Assembly: GCF_005503355.1 (NCBI RefSeq)
Contig: NZ_SCMK01000001.1
Location: 124,001-188,000, forward strand
Direction: 5' to 3'
DNA length: 64,000 nt
Origin: Sphingomonas sp. 1F27F7B
GTDB taxonomy: Bacteria > Pseudomonadota > Alphaproteobacteria > Sphingomonadales > Sphingomonadaceae
Positions 9,772 through 19,219 of the stretch are shown piece by piece. A model generated the notes under the pieces. The model searched no databases. It was not told where the DNA came from and saw only the letters and a program-made list of their open reading frames with translations. The position numbers and the translations under genes were made by a program. Each line of letters begins with the position of its first letter. The stretch's first letter is position 1.

Positions 9772-11156
9772 TCGGAAATCGCTTGGGGAAGATGCATCGG
9801 CAGCGCATCGGCGATGAACGCCGGTCCTGCAAGCGCCGCCGCGCGAGCATGAAGCCAAACCGCTGTTTCCGCCGCGTTCTTGTTGCCCGCAGCGACCTGG
9901 GCGGCAAGCGCGCCGGCGAGCACGTCGCCGGTACCGGCCGTAGAGAGCCAGGTCGAGGCCCCAGCCAGCACACGCACCTCGCCACGGGGCGAGGCAATGA
10001 CCGTGTCGGGGCCCTTGTGGATCACGGTAGAATGGGATTCAGATGCAGCTACAATAGTTTGATCGATCTTGCTGCCTTCATGTTCGAACATGCGATCGAA
10101 CTCGCCAGAATGCGGAGTGAGCCAGGTCGCGGCGGTGCGGCGCTGGAGCCAGGCGGCGGCCGACTTCCCCAGCAATGTCAGTGCGTCGCCATCGAGGACG
10201 AGTGGGAGATTGGCGTTGAGAGCGGCCTTGAGCAGCCCTTCGGCGCGGCGGTCACGGCCAAGTCCCGGGCCGATCACGACAGCCCCTATGCGGTTCTCGG
10301 TAAGGAAATCGGCCAGATCGTCGCCATTCGCGATCCGCTGCCGTACCAATGCGTCGGGACCACCGCCGCCATCGCCGGCGCCGGCCAGCACCGTGTAGCC
10401 GGCCCCTCCTGCCATGGCGGCACGGGCAGCGAGGCGGGCGGCACCGGGCATGTCGCCTTCGACCACGACGACCAGACCGCGGCTATATTTGTGCGCGCGT
10501 GCGCCGGGCGCGACGAGATGAGGGCGCGAGACGCTGCGCCAGTCGCTCTCCACGGGAATGCCGATATCGGCGAACAGGACATGGCCGCACCGCTCCAGCC
10601 CGGCATCCAGCACATGGGCGGGCTTGAGCGCGCCCAGCGCCAGCGTCGCGCCGATCCCGCGCGGGACGCCGAGATCGGCACCATTGTCGGTGGCAAGCCC
10701 CGACGGCAAGTCGATCGCCAGGCTGAAGCGGGCGGCGGCCACAAGCTCGGCGAGGACAGGTGCGATGCCGCGCTCGAGCGGGCGCGTGAGGCCGGTGCCG
10801 AACAGCCCGTCGACCAGCATGGGGCGCGGGCGGGCCTGGTAGAGCGATCCCACTTCCCCGTCCCAACGCGCATGCATCGCCCGAGCGACCGCGGTGCCGG
10901 GCTCGCCACAGGCGACGACCGCGACGTCATGGCCGGCTGCCTTCAGCAACCGCGCGGCGACATAGGCGTCGCCGCCATTGTTGCCGGGGCCGGCGAGGAC
11001 GAGGATCGGCGCGCCGCGCGCGAAACGCGCGACCTCGCGCGCAACCGCGGCGCCGGCGCGCTCCATCACCTGTTCCTGGGGTTCGCGCCGGAACGCCACC
11101 TCTTCGGCGGCGCGCATCCGGGCGGCAGTGAGGATCGGTGCGCCGGGCGGGATCAT
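9762..11156 (-). CDS. nnr: Bifunctional NAD(P)H-hydrate epimerase/dehydratase
   Basis: Repairs hydrated NADH and NADPH. 464 residues with two domains: an N-terminal epimerase (YjeF_N, MRAAEEVAF, LAGPGNNGGDAYVAARLL, FGTGLTRPL) and a C-terminal ADP-dependent dehydratase related to ribokinase (GGAGYTVLAGAG, VIGPGLGRDRRAEG, LVLDGDALTLL, WLTPHSGEFDRMF, STAGTGDVLAGALAAQ). All signature motifs are present. It overlaps the lipoprotein gene upstream by ATGA and the methyltransferase downstream by ten bases, so the three are translated as a unit. Confidence 0.97.
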   Translation of the reverse strand: MIPPGAPILTAARMRAAEEVAFRREPQEQVMERAGAAVAREVARFARGAPILVLAGPGNNGGDAYVAARLLKAAGHDVAVVACGEPGTAVARAMHARWDGEVGSLYQARPRPMLVDGLFGTGLTRPLERGIAPVLAELVAAARFSLAIDLPSGLATDNGADLGVPRGIGATLALGALKPAHVLDAGLERCGHVLFADIGIPVESDWRSVSRPHLVAPGARAHKYSRGLVVVVEGDMPGAARLAARAAMAGGAGYTVLAGAGDGGGGPDALVRQRIANGDDLADFLTENRIGAVVIGPGLGRDRRAEGLLKAALNANLPLVLDGDALTLLGKSAAAWLQRRTAATWLTPHSGEFDRMFEHEGSKIDQTIVAASESHSTVIHKGPDTVIASPRGEVRVLAGASTWLSTAGTGDVLAGALAAQVAAGNKNAAETAVWLHARAAALAGPAFIADALPMHLPQAISECL

Positions 11157-11620
11157 CTGCCCGGTTTGGCCCCGCGCACCGTCGCAGGCAAGCGATAGCG
11201 CGCGCCGCCGATCGCGACTTCGATCCGATCAGGGGCGAGCACGGTCACTTCGGCCCTTTCGGCGCCGTCCGCCGCCACCACGCCGCGCCCGTCGGTAGTG
11301 ACGAGCAGCCGGCGGAATCCGCCATCGGGATGGCGCAGGGTAAGGAACAGGCCGTCCTGCGACTGGACGCGATCGATCGTGCAGGCATAGGAAAAGGCCT
11401 CGACCCCGGGCAGGGCGCATTCGATGCGGCCCTCGGCCCGTTCCCGCTTTTCCGCCTGGATTTCGTTGCGCGCCTCGGCAGGCTTGTCGCGGAGCTGGGG
11501 CCCGCAGGCAGTAAGGGAAAGAAGAGCCGCGAGCGTCCATCCGCCGCGTGCTCTTCCCCTCTCCCCAACCCTCTCCCCGTCGGCGGGGAGAGGGAGAATT
11601 CTAGATATCCGCGAATACAT
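11153..11620 (-). CDS. Small lipoprotein-like protein with a start disrupted by a repeat
   Basis: The conserved part begins [20 protein letters not shown], a lipoprotein signal with the lipobox LTAC, then a roughly 115-residue soluble domain ([21 protein letters not shown], later strands around [14 protein letters not shown]). Function unknown; it is probably anchored to a periplasm-facing membrane. The only ATG/GTG/TTG in frame is ATG 11620, inside the last codons of ilvD, giving 155 residues, and the stretch before the lipobox is encoded by a CTCTCCCCG hairpin repeat. The natural start may have been lost or be non-canonical. The TGA overlaps the nnr start (ATGA). Confidence 0.65.
   Translation of the reverse strand: MYSRISRILPLPADGERVGERGRARGGWTLAALLSLTACGPQLRDKPAEARNEIQAEKRERAEGRIECALPGVEAFSYACTIDRVQSQDGLFLTLRHPDGGFRRLLVTTDGRGVVAADGAERAEVTVLAPDRIEVAIGGARYRLPATVRGAKPGR
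11569..11594 (-). terminator. CCCTCTCCCCG hairpin after ilvD (also a dispersed-type repeat)
   Basis: Perfect ten-base arms CCCTCTCCCC and GGGGAGAGGG lie seven bases beyond the ilvD stop and are followed by further CTCTCCCC-type sequence to 11551. Either a terminator or attenuator of ilvD, or an intergenic repeat insertion. It lies inside the reading frame leading to the next lipoprotein gene. Confidence 0.55.
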
Positions 11621-13322
11621 GGGTTTCGGCGCTGGCTCCGGGGTGCGTGACGGCCCCCTTATAGGCAGGGCCGACATTCTGCGAGAAGCGCCAGAGCGCG
11701 CCGGACTGGTAATCGTTCCGCCGCGGCTCCCAGGCGGCACGCCGCGCGGCGAGGACATCCCCGGGCACGTTGAGATCGACCGTGCCGGCCTCCGCATCGA
11801 TGCTGATCTCGTCGCCATCCTCGACCAGCGCGATCGGGCCGCCATCGGCCGCCTCGGGCCCGACATGCCCGATGCAGAAGCCGCGCGTGCCGCCCGAAAA
11901 GCGGCCGTCGGTGATCAGCGCCACCTTCTCGCCCAGCCCCTGGCCATAGAGCGCCGCGGTGGTCGACAGCATCTCCCGCATGCCCGGGCCGCCCTTGGGT
12001 CCCTCATAGCGGATGACGACGACCGTCCCCTCCTCGATCGCATTGGCCTCGACCGCGGCGAAGGCATCCTCCTCGCGCTCGAACACGCGCGCCGTGCCGG
12101 TGAACTGGAGGCGCTTCATCCCCGCCACCTTCACGATCGCCCCTTCCGGGGCCAGCGAGCCGCGCAGCCCGACCACGCCGCCGGTCGGCGTGATCGGCGT
12201 CCGGGCATCGTAGATGACCTTCTGGTCGGGGTTCCAGGTGACCTGATCGATGTTCTCGCCCAGCGTCTTCCCCGTCACCGTCAGGCAGTCCAGGTGCAGG
12301 AAACCCTCGGCCGCGAGCGTCTTCATCAGCATGTATATGCCGCCCGCATCGTGCATGTCGCGCGCGACATAGCGGCCGCCAGGCTTGAGATCGGCGATAT
12401 AGGGCGTGCTCTTGAAGATCTCGGCCACGTCGAACAGGTCGAACGCGATGCCCACCTCATTGGCCATCGCCGGCAAGTGGAGCGCGCCGTTGGTCGAGCC
12501 GCCGGTCGCGGCGACGATGCGCGCGGCATTCTCGAAGGCTTCGCGCGTGCAGATGTCGCGCGGGCGGATGTTCCGAGCGATCAGTTCCATCACCTGGCGG
12601 CCCGCAGCCACCGCGATTTCCTCACGTGATTTATAAGGTGCCGGCGCCATGTTACTGTTTGGCAAGGACAAGCCGATCGCCTCTGCCACGCAGGCCATGG
12701 TGTTGGCGGTATATTGGCCGCCGCACGCGCCGTGCCCTGGGCAAGCGGCCTTCTCGATCGCGGTGACTTCCGAGAGCGGGCATTTGCCGGCGGCATAGCG
12801 GCCGACGACTTCGAACACGTCGATGACGGTCAGGTCGCGCTCCTGATACCGGCCCGGCAGGATCGAGCCGCCATAGACGAAGATCGACGGCACGTTCAGC
12901 CGGAGCATCGCCATCATCATGCCGGGAAGCGACTTGTCGCAGCCGGCGAAGGTGACCAGCGCATCATAGCAATGGCCGCGGACCGACAGCTCCACCGAAT
13001 CGGCAATGACCTCGCGGCTGACCAGCGAGGATTTCATGCCCTGATGCCCCATGGCGATGCCGTCGGTCACGGTGATGGTGTTGAAGCGGCGCGGCATGCC
13101 GCCGCCCTCGTTCACGCCCCGGCGGCACCAATCGGCCTGCTGATCGAGCGTGGTGTTGCACGGCGCGCTGTCATTACCTGCTGAGGCGATGCCGACGAAC
13201 GGCCGGGCAATCTCCTCCTCGGTGAGGCCCATGGCATAATAATAGCTGCGATGCGGCGCACTCTCGACACCAACGGAGACATAGCGGCTGGGGAGCTTGG
13301 ATTTATCGAATCGGCTGGTCAT
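11601..13322 (-). CDS. ilvD: Dihydroxy-acid dehydratase
   Basis: Dehydrates dihydroxy-acids in valine, leucine and isoleucine synthesis, using an iron-sulfur cluster. 573 residues from ATG 13322 (a TTG three codons earlier is less likely). Candidate cluster cysteines lie in [20 protein letters not shown] and [19 protein letters not shown], and the late [21 protein letters not shown] motif is present. The length fits the short IlvD group. Sugar-acid dehydratases of the IlvD/Edd family look similar, but the motifs here match the amino-acid enzyme best. The lipoprotein and nnr genes lie downstream on the same strand beyond a hairpin. Confidence 0.93.
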   Translation of the reverse strand: MTSRFDKSKLPSRYVSVGVESAPHRSYYYAMGLTEEEIARPFVGIASAGNDSAPCNTTLDQQADWCRRGVNEGGGMPRRFNTITVTDGIAMGHQGMKSSLVSREVIADSVELSVRGHCYDALVTFAGCDKSLPGMMMAMLRLNVPSIFVYGGSILPGRYQERDLTVIDVFEVVGRYAAGKCPLSEVTAIEKAACPGHGACGGQYTANTMACVAEAIGLSLPNSNMAPAPYKSREEIAVAAGRQVMELIARNIRPRDICTREAFENAARIVAATGGSTNGALHLPAMANEVGIAFDLFDVAEIFKSTPYIADLKPGGRYVARDMHDAGGIYMLMKTLAAEGFLHLDCLTVTGKTLGENIDQVTWNPDQKVIYDARTPITPTGGVVGLRGSLAPEGAIVKVAGMKRLQFTGTARVFEREEDAFAAVEANAIEEGTVVVIRYEGPKGGPGMREMLSTTAALYGQGLGEKVALITDGRFSGGTRGFCIGHVGPEAADGGPIALVEDGDEISIDAEAGTVDLNVPGDVLAARRAAWEPRRNDYQSGALWRFSQNVGPAYKGAVTHPGASAETHVFADI

Positions 13323-13403
13323 GATGCGCAAGCCTATGTCGCGAGAAGACGGTTTCGCGCAAGACTATTGCGCAAAGAAATTGTCCTGAACGGGAAAGCG
13401 CAT

Positions 13404-13429
13404 TCTCTCCCCTCCGTGGAAGGGAGAGA
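13404..13429 (-). terminator. Terminator-like hairpin after the formylglutamate amidohydrolase
   Basis: Eight-base perfect arms TCTCTCCC (13404-13411) and GGGAGAGA (13422-13429) lie three bases beyond the stop of the amidohydrolase gene on the minus strand. No T run follows, so a terminator role is plausible but not certain. Confidence 0.5.
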
Positions 13430-13432
13430 AAT

Positions 13433-14140
13433 CTAGAGAATGGGGAGCAGATGCCCTGCGAGATCGGCCAGCGCTCCGGCCCATCGCTCCACCCCCTCGG
13501 CATCGCGGATGAGGTCGTTGCGGATCTCGATCGCGACAGAGGGGATGCCCTGCCCCTCGGCATGGCGGTTCAGCGTCGCGTTCAGCAGCCGGCCCGAATA
13601 GGGCTCGTTGTCGCCGGTCACGAAACCACGGTCCTCGAAGAACCGCACCGTGGGATGCGCGGCGCGGACGTCGCGATTGTAGAGCACGCCGACCTGCCAG
13701 GGACGATCGCTGCCGCCATGCTCGAGGCAGGGGGTGAAGCTGTGGATGGAAAGGATCAGCCGCGGGCGCTGGGCGCGGATGCGGGCGCGCAGGATGCGGT
13801 GATAGGGCGCGTGGAAACGGGCGATCCGGGCCGGCTTGTCGACCGTCTCGTTGCCGGGGATCAGATGGCCGTCGCTCCGGTGCGGGATCAGGCCGATATG
13901 ATCGGGCTCGCGGTGGAGATCGATCACCAGCCGCGAGACCGTGGCGAGGATGGCGGGTGCATCCAGCTTCGCCGCCAGCACGCGCGTGACGGCGGCCGCG
14001 CCGATATCGATGGCGATGTGCTTGTCCAGCAAGGCGGGATCGATGCCGAGATCGATATCCTCCGGCACTGCGTTGGAGGCATGGTCGCACAGCAGGAGCA
14101 GGTCCCGCGCGCCGCCCTCGACGATCTCGGCGGCGCTCAC
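13433..14140 (-). CDS. N-formylglutamate amidohydrolase family protein
   Basis: Zinc-type hydrolase that, in the family, splits N-formyl-glutamate, an intermediate of some histidine degradation pathways. 235 residues: LLLLCDHASNAVP near the N-terminus, SRLVIDLHREPDH, LILSIHSFTPCL and SVAIEIRNDLI all fit the family. No hut genes are near, so the substrate could be another N-acylated amino acid. It begins with GTG inside the stop of the crotonase gene (GTGA), so the two are coupled. Confidence 0.88.
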   Translation of the reverse strand: MSAAEIVEGGARDLLLLCDHASNAVPEDIDLGIDPALLDKHIAIDIGAAAVTRVLAAKLDAPAILATVSRLVIDLHREPDHIGLIPHRSDGHLIPGNETVDKPARIARFHAPYHRILRARIRAQRPRLILSIHSFTPCLEHGGSDRPWQVGVLYNRDVRAAHPTVRFFEDRGFVTGDNEPYSGRLLNATLNRHAEGQGIPSVAIEIRNDLIRDAEGVERWAGALADLAGHLLPIL

Positions 14141-14859
14141 CAGGCGGGATTCCGGCGCGCGCGGAAGGCGGCGAGGCCCTCGGCGAACTCGCCACCGCCG
14201 AACGCGTCCTCGAAGCCCTGGTCGGTTTGCTCGCCGCGCAGCGTCCGCTTGAGCAAGCGGATGGCCTGGGGCGCGTTGCCGGCGATCGCACTGGCCATCG
14301 CAGTGGCGGTGTCGATCGCCTTGCGGGTCTTGAGCTCGGCCAGGCCGATCTTGTGGGCTTCGTCGGGGCGGAGCTTGTCGCCGGTGAACAGCAGGAGCGA
14401 GGCCATGCCCCGCCCCACCTGCGCCTCCAGCCGCGCGACGTCCTCGCGCGGATAGCCGAGGCCGAGCCGCGCCGGCGTGACTGCGAATTCGGACTGGGCG
14501 CCGGCGATGCGGATGTCCGCTGCGAGGATCAGCGCCACCGCCGCGCCGAAACAGCCGCCATCGATCGCGGCGATCACCGGCACGGGCAGCGCGGCGATCG
14601 CCTCGATCCCCTCGCGCATCGCCTGGCGGAAACGCGTGCGGAGCGCGGGATCGGTCTGGAGCCGCTCGAACTCGCGGACGTCGGCGCCGGCGGAGAAGAT
14701 GCCGGCCACGTCGGACCGGAGGATCACGGCACGGGCATCGCCGACATCACGCGCGGCGCCGGCGAGCGCCTCCCACGCAGCGGTGGGAAGCGCATTCTTG
14801 GCTTCCGCTCGGGCGAGCGCGATGGTGGCGACGGGGCCGTCATGCGAGAGATGGATCAT
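14137..14859 (-). CDS. Crotonase-family (enoyl-CoA hydratase/isomerase-like) protein lacking both catalytic glutamates
   Basis: 240 residues from ATG 14859. It has the crotonase fold markers: the CoA/oxyanion-hole stretch GIFSAGADVREFE near residues 53-65, then AIDGGCFGAAVALILAADIRIA near 98-119. Aligned by eye to rat mitochondrial enoyl-CoA hydratase, the positions of Glu144 and Glu164 fall at Ala109 and near Pro129/Ala130, so the hydratase acid/base pair is missing. It may be an isomerase, hydrolase or other crotonase reaction. It ends inside the start of the N-formylglutamate amidohydrolase gene. Confidence 0.88.
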   Translation of the reverse strand: MIHLSHDGPVATIALARAEAKNALPTAAWEALAGAARDVGDARAVILRSDVAGIFSAGADVREFERLQTDPALRTRFRQAMREGIEAIAALPVPVIAAIDGGCFGAAVALILAADIRIAGAQSEFAVTPARLGLGYPREDVARLEAQVGRGMASLLLFTGDKLRPDEAHKIGLAELKTRKAIDTATAMASAIAGNAPQAIRLLKRTLRGEQTDQGFEDAFGGGEFAEGLAAFRARRNPAW

Positions 14860-14919
14860 GCGCCGGCTGTGCCCGATCGGGGCGGCGCTGTTAAGAGGCG
14901 GGGATTTTCGACGGATGGG

Positions 14920-14935
14920 GCGGGCTTTCGCCCGC
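14920..14935 (-). terminator. Small GCGGGC hairpin with a GAAA loop (minus strand) after ispE
   Basis: Arms GCGGGC and GCCCGC separated by four bases, in the 200-base gap downstream of ispE and upstream of the crotonase gene. No T tract. The rest of the gap (14860-15060) shows no other clear feature. Confidence 0.35.
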
Positions 14936-15060
14936 GCCACCGACAGACGTCCTGCTCCCGGCAATCGATCCGCTGGGGATGTCATACGCCCGAAAGTCAC
15001 AAGGGCAGGTTTGCGAGGGTGGTTAACGGCGATCGGCCGCCAGGCCTCCCGCGCCGTGGC

Positions 15061-15861
15061 TCAGGTCAGGCGGGTGGGAAGCACCCACCAGCCCTTCCCC
15101 GCGAGCGCATCAACCGCCGCATCCCGGCTCGCATCGCCGTCGAACAAGGCGAAGCAGGTGGCACCCGACCCCGACATGCGCGTGAGCCCGGCGCCCGGCT
15201 GCGCGACGAGCGCCTCCAGCACCGAGCCGATCACCGGCGCGATGGCCCGGGCGGGCGGCTCCAGATCGTTGCGGCCCTCGCGCGGATCGACCGGCAATGG
15301 CCCGCGATCCCTGCCGTCCCAGCGGCGGAACACCTCCGCGGTAGAGACGCCGACACCCGGATTGACCAGCAGCACCGGCGTGCCGGGCAGGCCGGGGACG
15401 GGTTCGAGCCGCTCGCCCCTGCCCCGCCCGATCGCAGTGACGCCATAGAGGCAGGCGGGCACGTCCGAGCCCAGGCCGTCGGCGAGCGCGAACAGATCGT
15501 CGAGTGCCACGCCGTGCAGCCGGCCGAGCGCGCGCAGCGTTGCCGCCGCATCCGCCGAGCCGCCGCCGATCCCCGATGCAATGGGAAGTCGCTTGTCCAG
15601 GCTGATGGCATGCGCCCCGCCGCCGAAGCGCGCGCGGAACGCCTGGGCAGCGCGCGTGACGAGATTGTCGCCCTCGCCGCTCAGCACCGCCGCGAAGGGG
15701 CCGGAGAGCGTGAAGCTGTCGGCCTGGGCCGGTTCGACAGTCACGCCGTCGCCGTCCTCCACAAAGGCGAACAGCGTCTCCAGCTCGTGATAGCCGTCGG
15801 CCCGGCGGGCGCGGACGTGCAGCGCCAAGTTGAGTTTGGCGCGCGCGATCTCCATGACCAT
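15061..15861 (-). CDS. ispE: 4-diphosphocytidyl-2-C-methyl-D-erythritol kinase
   Basis: GHMP kinase of the MEP isoprenoid pathway: phosphorylates CDP-ME on the 2-hydroxyl using ATP. About 266 residues. The N-terminal IARAKLNLALHVRARRADGY motif and the phosphate loop LPIASGIGGGSADAAATLR are clear, and the C-terminal MSGSGATCFALF motif is present. Its ATG at 15861 shares bases with the TGA of the TPR gene (TGATG), so the pair is coupled; ATG 15855 is an alternative start. Confidence 0.97.
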   Translation of the reverse strand: MVMEIARAKLNLALHVRARRADGYHELETLFAFVEDGDGVTVEPAQADSFTLSGPFAAVLSGEGDNLVTRAAQAFRARFGGGAHAISLDKRLPIASGIGGGSADAAATLRALGRLHGVALDDLFALADGLGSDVPACLYGVTAIGRGRGERLEPVPGLPGTPVLLVNPGVGVSTAEVFRRWDGRDRGPLPVDPREGRNDLEPPARAIAPVIGSVLEALVAQPGAGLTRMSGSGATCFALFDGDASRDAAVDALAGKGWWVLPTRLT

Positions 15862-17456
15862 CAGTCGAGCCCGTTCGCCAGCTTGGCCTGCAACCGGGCG
15901 ACATCGGCCGGTTCGGCGTTCACTGCCGCCGCGCGCCAGGCATAGCGCGCGTCGATCCGGCGACCGAGCTTCCAGTAAGTGTCGCCCAGATGCTCATTGG
16001 CCCGCATGCCGCCCGGATCGCCGCGCACTGCCTGTTCGAGCAGCGGCAACGCCTTGGTGAACTGCCCCTCGGCATAATAGGCGCGGCCGAGCGAGTCAGT
16101 GATTTCGGGATCGTCAGGCTTCAGCGTGCTGGCGCGTTCCAGCAGCGCCTGGGCGCCGGGCAGGTCGACGCCGCGCTCGACCTGGGCATTGCCGAGCCAG
16201 GTCAGCGCCTCGGGCTCCTCCGGCGCGAGCTGGACGGCGCGCTGCAGCTCGCGCAGCGCCGCGTCCCATTTCCCGGCGCGATCGAGCGCGGCACCGCGCA
16301 GATAATGGAGCTCCCAGCCGCCATCGCCGCCCGCCCGGGCCAGCGCCCGGCCCAGCACCTCGGCGGCGTCGGCATAGCGCTGAACCTGAAACAGCAGCTC
16401 GCCATAGTCGCGAATCTCCTGCGCGGTCGCGCCCTCCGGCACGGCCAGCGCCTGGGCGTCCGCAAGCGCCTCGGGGAGGCGGCCGGCGCGGCGGAGGGCC
16501 GCTACTCGGCCGGCGGCTGCTCCGCGGGCGAACGGACCGTCTGCGCGGACGGTGGCCAGCGTCGCCAGCGCGAGATCGGTCGCGTCGCTACGCGACAAGG
16601 CTTCGGCGAGGCGCAGCCGGGCGCGTTCCTCCTGCGGATCGAGCAGCAGCGCCGCGCGCGCGAGCAGGATCGAGAGCGGTGCGATGTCCTCGCTGCCCAG
16701 ATCGCCGGCAAGGCTGAGGAAGACGTGCGCGGCGCCGAAGGCGGCATCGGGCTTCCCGGCCTTCGCCTCACGCTTGCGCCACGCCGGGGAGGCGCCGGCA
16801 AGGTCTCCGAGGACGATCTGCGCCTTATCGCCCTGTCCGCTGCGCAGCAGCGCGATGCCGGCGTCGATTCGCCGGTCCGAAGCGTCCTCGGTTCCGCGCG
16901 CGGCGGCGAGCGCGAACAGGCCCTGGTCGGGCTTGCCCGAGGCGATCAGCAGCAGCGCGCGATTGCGATCGGCGAAGCGGGCCGCGAGCGGATTGCCGCG
17001 CGCCGTATCGAGCAGCGGCGAGGGATCCCGGCCGCGATCGAATGCAAGCCAGGCGCCGAGCACGGGCACCATGAAGTCGAGCTGCGCGCGCGAGAGCCGC
17101 TCCAGCGCCTTTTCGGCACCGAGCCGGTCCTTGCCGTGCAGCGCCACGGCGAAGGCGAGCAGATCGGTGTCGGGCGGCGCGGTGCCGGCCTTGGTCAGCG
17201 CGGCGGCGGCACGCGTTGCTAGCGCGAAGTCGCCTGCCGCCAGGCCCTGGCGATAGGCGCGCATCGCCAACACCGGATCGTCGGGTACGGCGGCGAGCGC
17301 CCGGGCATAGCCGGCGGCGGCGAGTATCGGCTCGCCCGCCGCGTCGGCGGCACGCGCCCGGGCATAGTCGCGCAGGTCGACCTGCGGTACGGCGCGCTGC
17401 GCGGTAGCGGGCAGCGCCGCCAGCAGCGCGAACGCGAGGCTACATGTTCGGATAAT
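15861..17456 (-). CDS. Exported tetratricopeptide-repeat protein, start codon uncertain
   Basis: A periplasmic or secreted protein of about 530 residues made almost entirely of TPR-like helical repeats (for example AKWDAALRELQ-type units and EALTWLGNAQVERGVDLPGA). TPR proteins act as assembly scaffolds. The first plausible residues are a signal peptide, RTCSLAFALLAALPATAQ. No ATG, GTG or TTG lies just before it: in frame only ATT (17456) and ATC (17453) occur, and the nearest standard starts are TTG 17585 and GTG 17597, about 145-158 bases inside the end of ETF-QO. Gene sure, N-terminus not. Overlaps ispE downstream. Confidence 0.75.
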   Translation of the reverse strand: MIRTCSLAFALLAALPATAQRAVPQVDLRDYARARAADAAGEPILAAAGYARALAAVPDDPVLAMRAYRQGLAAGDFALATRAAAALTKAGTAPPDTDLLAFAVALHGKDRLGAEKALERLSRAQLDFMVPVLGAWLAFDRGRDPSPLLDTARGNPLAARFADRNRALLLIASGKPDQGLFALAAARGTEDASDRRIDAGIALLRSGQGDKAQIVLGDLAGASPAWRKREAKAGKPDAAFGAAHVFLSLAGDLGSEDIAPLSILLARAALLLDPQEERARLRLAEALSRSDATDLALATLATVRADGPFARGAAAGRVAALRRAGRLPEALADAQALAVPEGATAQEIRDYGELLFQVQRYADAAEVLGRALARAGGDGGWELHYLRGAALDRAGKWDAALRELQRAVQLAPEEPEALTWLGNAQVERGVDLPGAQALLERASTLKPDDPEITDSLGRAYYAEGQFTKALPLLEQAVRGDPGGMRANEHLGDTYWKLGRRIDARYAWRAAAVNAEPADVARLQAKLANGLD

Positions 17457-19095
17457 TCGGGCCGCCCCCGCCTTCGGGAACCACCCAGTTGATGTTCTGG
17501 GTGGGATCCTTGATGTCGCACGTCTTGCAGTGGACGCAATTCTGCGCGTTGATCTGGAAGCGCAGATCGTCGCCTTCGCCGACAACTTCGTACACACCCG
17601 CCGGACAGTAGCGCTGGGCCGGCTCGGCGTACACCGGAAGATTGTAGCCGATCGGGATTTCCGGATCCTTCAGCGTCAGATGGACCGGCTGATCCTCCTC
17701 ATGATTGGTGTTCGAGAGGAACACCGAGGAAAGGCGATCGAAGGTGAGCACGCCGTCGGGCTTGGGATAGTCGATCTTCGGGGCTACCGATGCGTGCCAC
17801 ATCCCTTCATTGTCGGGCTTGTGCTTCATGGTGAAGGGCCAGCGCAGGCCGAGCAGCTCGCTCCACATTGCCGCGCCGGCGAGCAGCGTGCCCCAGGTGT
17901 CGCCGAACTTCTTGACCAGCGGCGCCACGTTGCGGACGCCGCGCAGCTCCTTGTAGACCCAGCTCTTCTCATAGGCCTCGGGATAGGCGGCCAGTTCGTC
18001 CGCCTCGCGCCCGGCGCCGACCGCGGCGAAGGCGGCCTCGGCGGCCATCATGCCGCTCTTCATCGACGTGTGGGTGCCCTTGATGCGCGGCACGTTGAGG
18101 AAGCCCGCCGCGTCGCCGATCAGCGCGGCGCCGGGCGCGACCAGCTTGGGCACCGACTGGAAGCCGCCGTCCGAAATGGCACGCGCGCCATAGGAGACGC
18201 GCTTGCCGCCCTTCAGGATCGCCGCGATCTCCGGATGAGTCTTCCAGCGCTGCATCTCCTGGAAGGGCGAGAGATAGGGGTTCTTGTAGTTGAGCCAGGT
18301 GACGAAGCCGAGGGCAACCTGCCCGTCCGCCTGATGATAGAGGAAGCCGCCGCCATTGGCGCCGTCGGTGAGCGGCCAGCCCTGGGTGTGAATCACGCGG
18401 CCCGGCACGTGATGGGCCGGATCGATATCCCACAGCTCTTTGATGCCGATGCCGTAGATCTGCGGCTGGCTGTCCTTGTCGAGCTCGAAGTTGCGGATCA
18501 GCTGCTTGGTCAGGTGCCCGCGACACCCCTCTGCGAAGAAAGTGTATTTGGCATGCAGCTCGAGGCCCGGCTGATAGTCGGGCTTGTGCTCGCCGTCGCG
18601 CGCCACGCCCATGTCGCCGGTGGCGACGCCCTTCACGCTGCCATTGTCGTGATAGAGGATCTCGGCCGCGGCGAAGCCCGGGAAGATCTCGACGCCCAGT
18701 TCCTCGGCCTTGCCGGCGAGCCAGCGGCAGAGATTGCCGAGCGAGCCCGTATAGGTGCCCTTGTTGTGCAGGAACGGCGGCGTGATGAACTCGGGAAAGC
18801 CCGACTTGCCCTTCTCGCTCAGTACCCAGTGGTGATTCTCGGTCACCGGCGTGGCCGCCAGCGGGCAGCCATCGTCGCGCCAGCCGGGCAGCAGCTCGTC
18901 CAGCGCCTTGGGGTCGATCACCGCGCCGGAAAGGATGTGCGCGCCGACCTCGGAGCCCTTTTCGAGGATGCATACCGAAAGCTCGCCGCCCGCCTCGCCG
19001 GCCAGCTGCTTCAGCCGGATCGCCGCCGAAAGGCCCGCGGGGCCCGCGCCGACGATCACGACGTCATAGGGCATCGACTCCCGTTCGCTCATCAT
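17440..19095 (-). CDS. Electron transfer flavoprotein-ubiquinone oxidoreductase
   Basis: Membrane-associated flavoprotein that moves electrons from ETF, fed by fatty- and amino-acid dehydrogenases, to ubiquinone. 551 residues from ATG 19095 (a second ATG is at 19092), with AAGGA just upstream. The FAD site is YDVVIVGAGPAGLSAAIRL near residue 10, the glycine-rich and membrane-contact regions are conserved, and the C-terminal 4Fe-4S domain has CPAGVYEVV, then CVHCKTCDIKDP. Divergent from the UDG-like gene; the 124-base gap probably carries promoters for both. Confidence 0.96.
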   Translation of the reverse strand: MMSERESMPYDVVIVGAGPAGLSAAIRLKQLAGEAGGELSVCILEKGSEVGAHILSGAVIDPKALDELLPGWRDDGCPLAATPVTENHHWVLSEKGKSGFPEFITPPFLHNKGTYTGSLGNLCRWLAGKAEELGVEIFPGFAAAEILYHDNGSVKGVATGDMGVARDGEHKPDYQPGLELHAKYTFFAEGCRGHLTKQLIRNFELDKDSQPQIYGIGIKELWDIDPAHHVPGRVIHTQGWPLTDGANGGGFLYHQADGQVALGFVTWLNYKNPYLSPFQEMQRWKTHPEIAAILKGGKRVSYGARAISDGGFQSVPKLVAPGAALIGDAAGFLNVPRIKGTHTSMKSGMMAAEAAFAAVGAGREADELAAYPEAYEKSWVYKELRGVRNVAPLVKKFGDTWGTLLAGAAMWSELLGLRWPFTMKHKPDNEGMWHASVAPKIDYPKPDGVLTFDRLSSVFLSNTNHEEDQPVHLTLKDPEIPIGYNLPVYAEPAQRYCPAGVYEVVGEGDDLRFQINAQNCVHCKTCDIKDPTQNINWVVPEGGGGPNYPNM

Positions 19096-19219
19096 CGCAT
19101 CCTTCACAATCTTGGCCTGACACGCGCCGCATCGCTTGTCGTCGCATGCTGGCAACGTCCTGTCCCTTGGTCGATGAAGGCAGATTGACCCGCCCGTCAA
19201 GGCATGACTCTTAGGCAGC

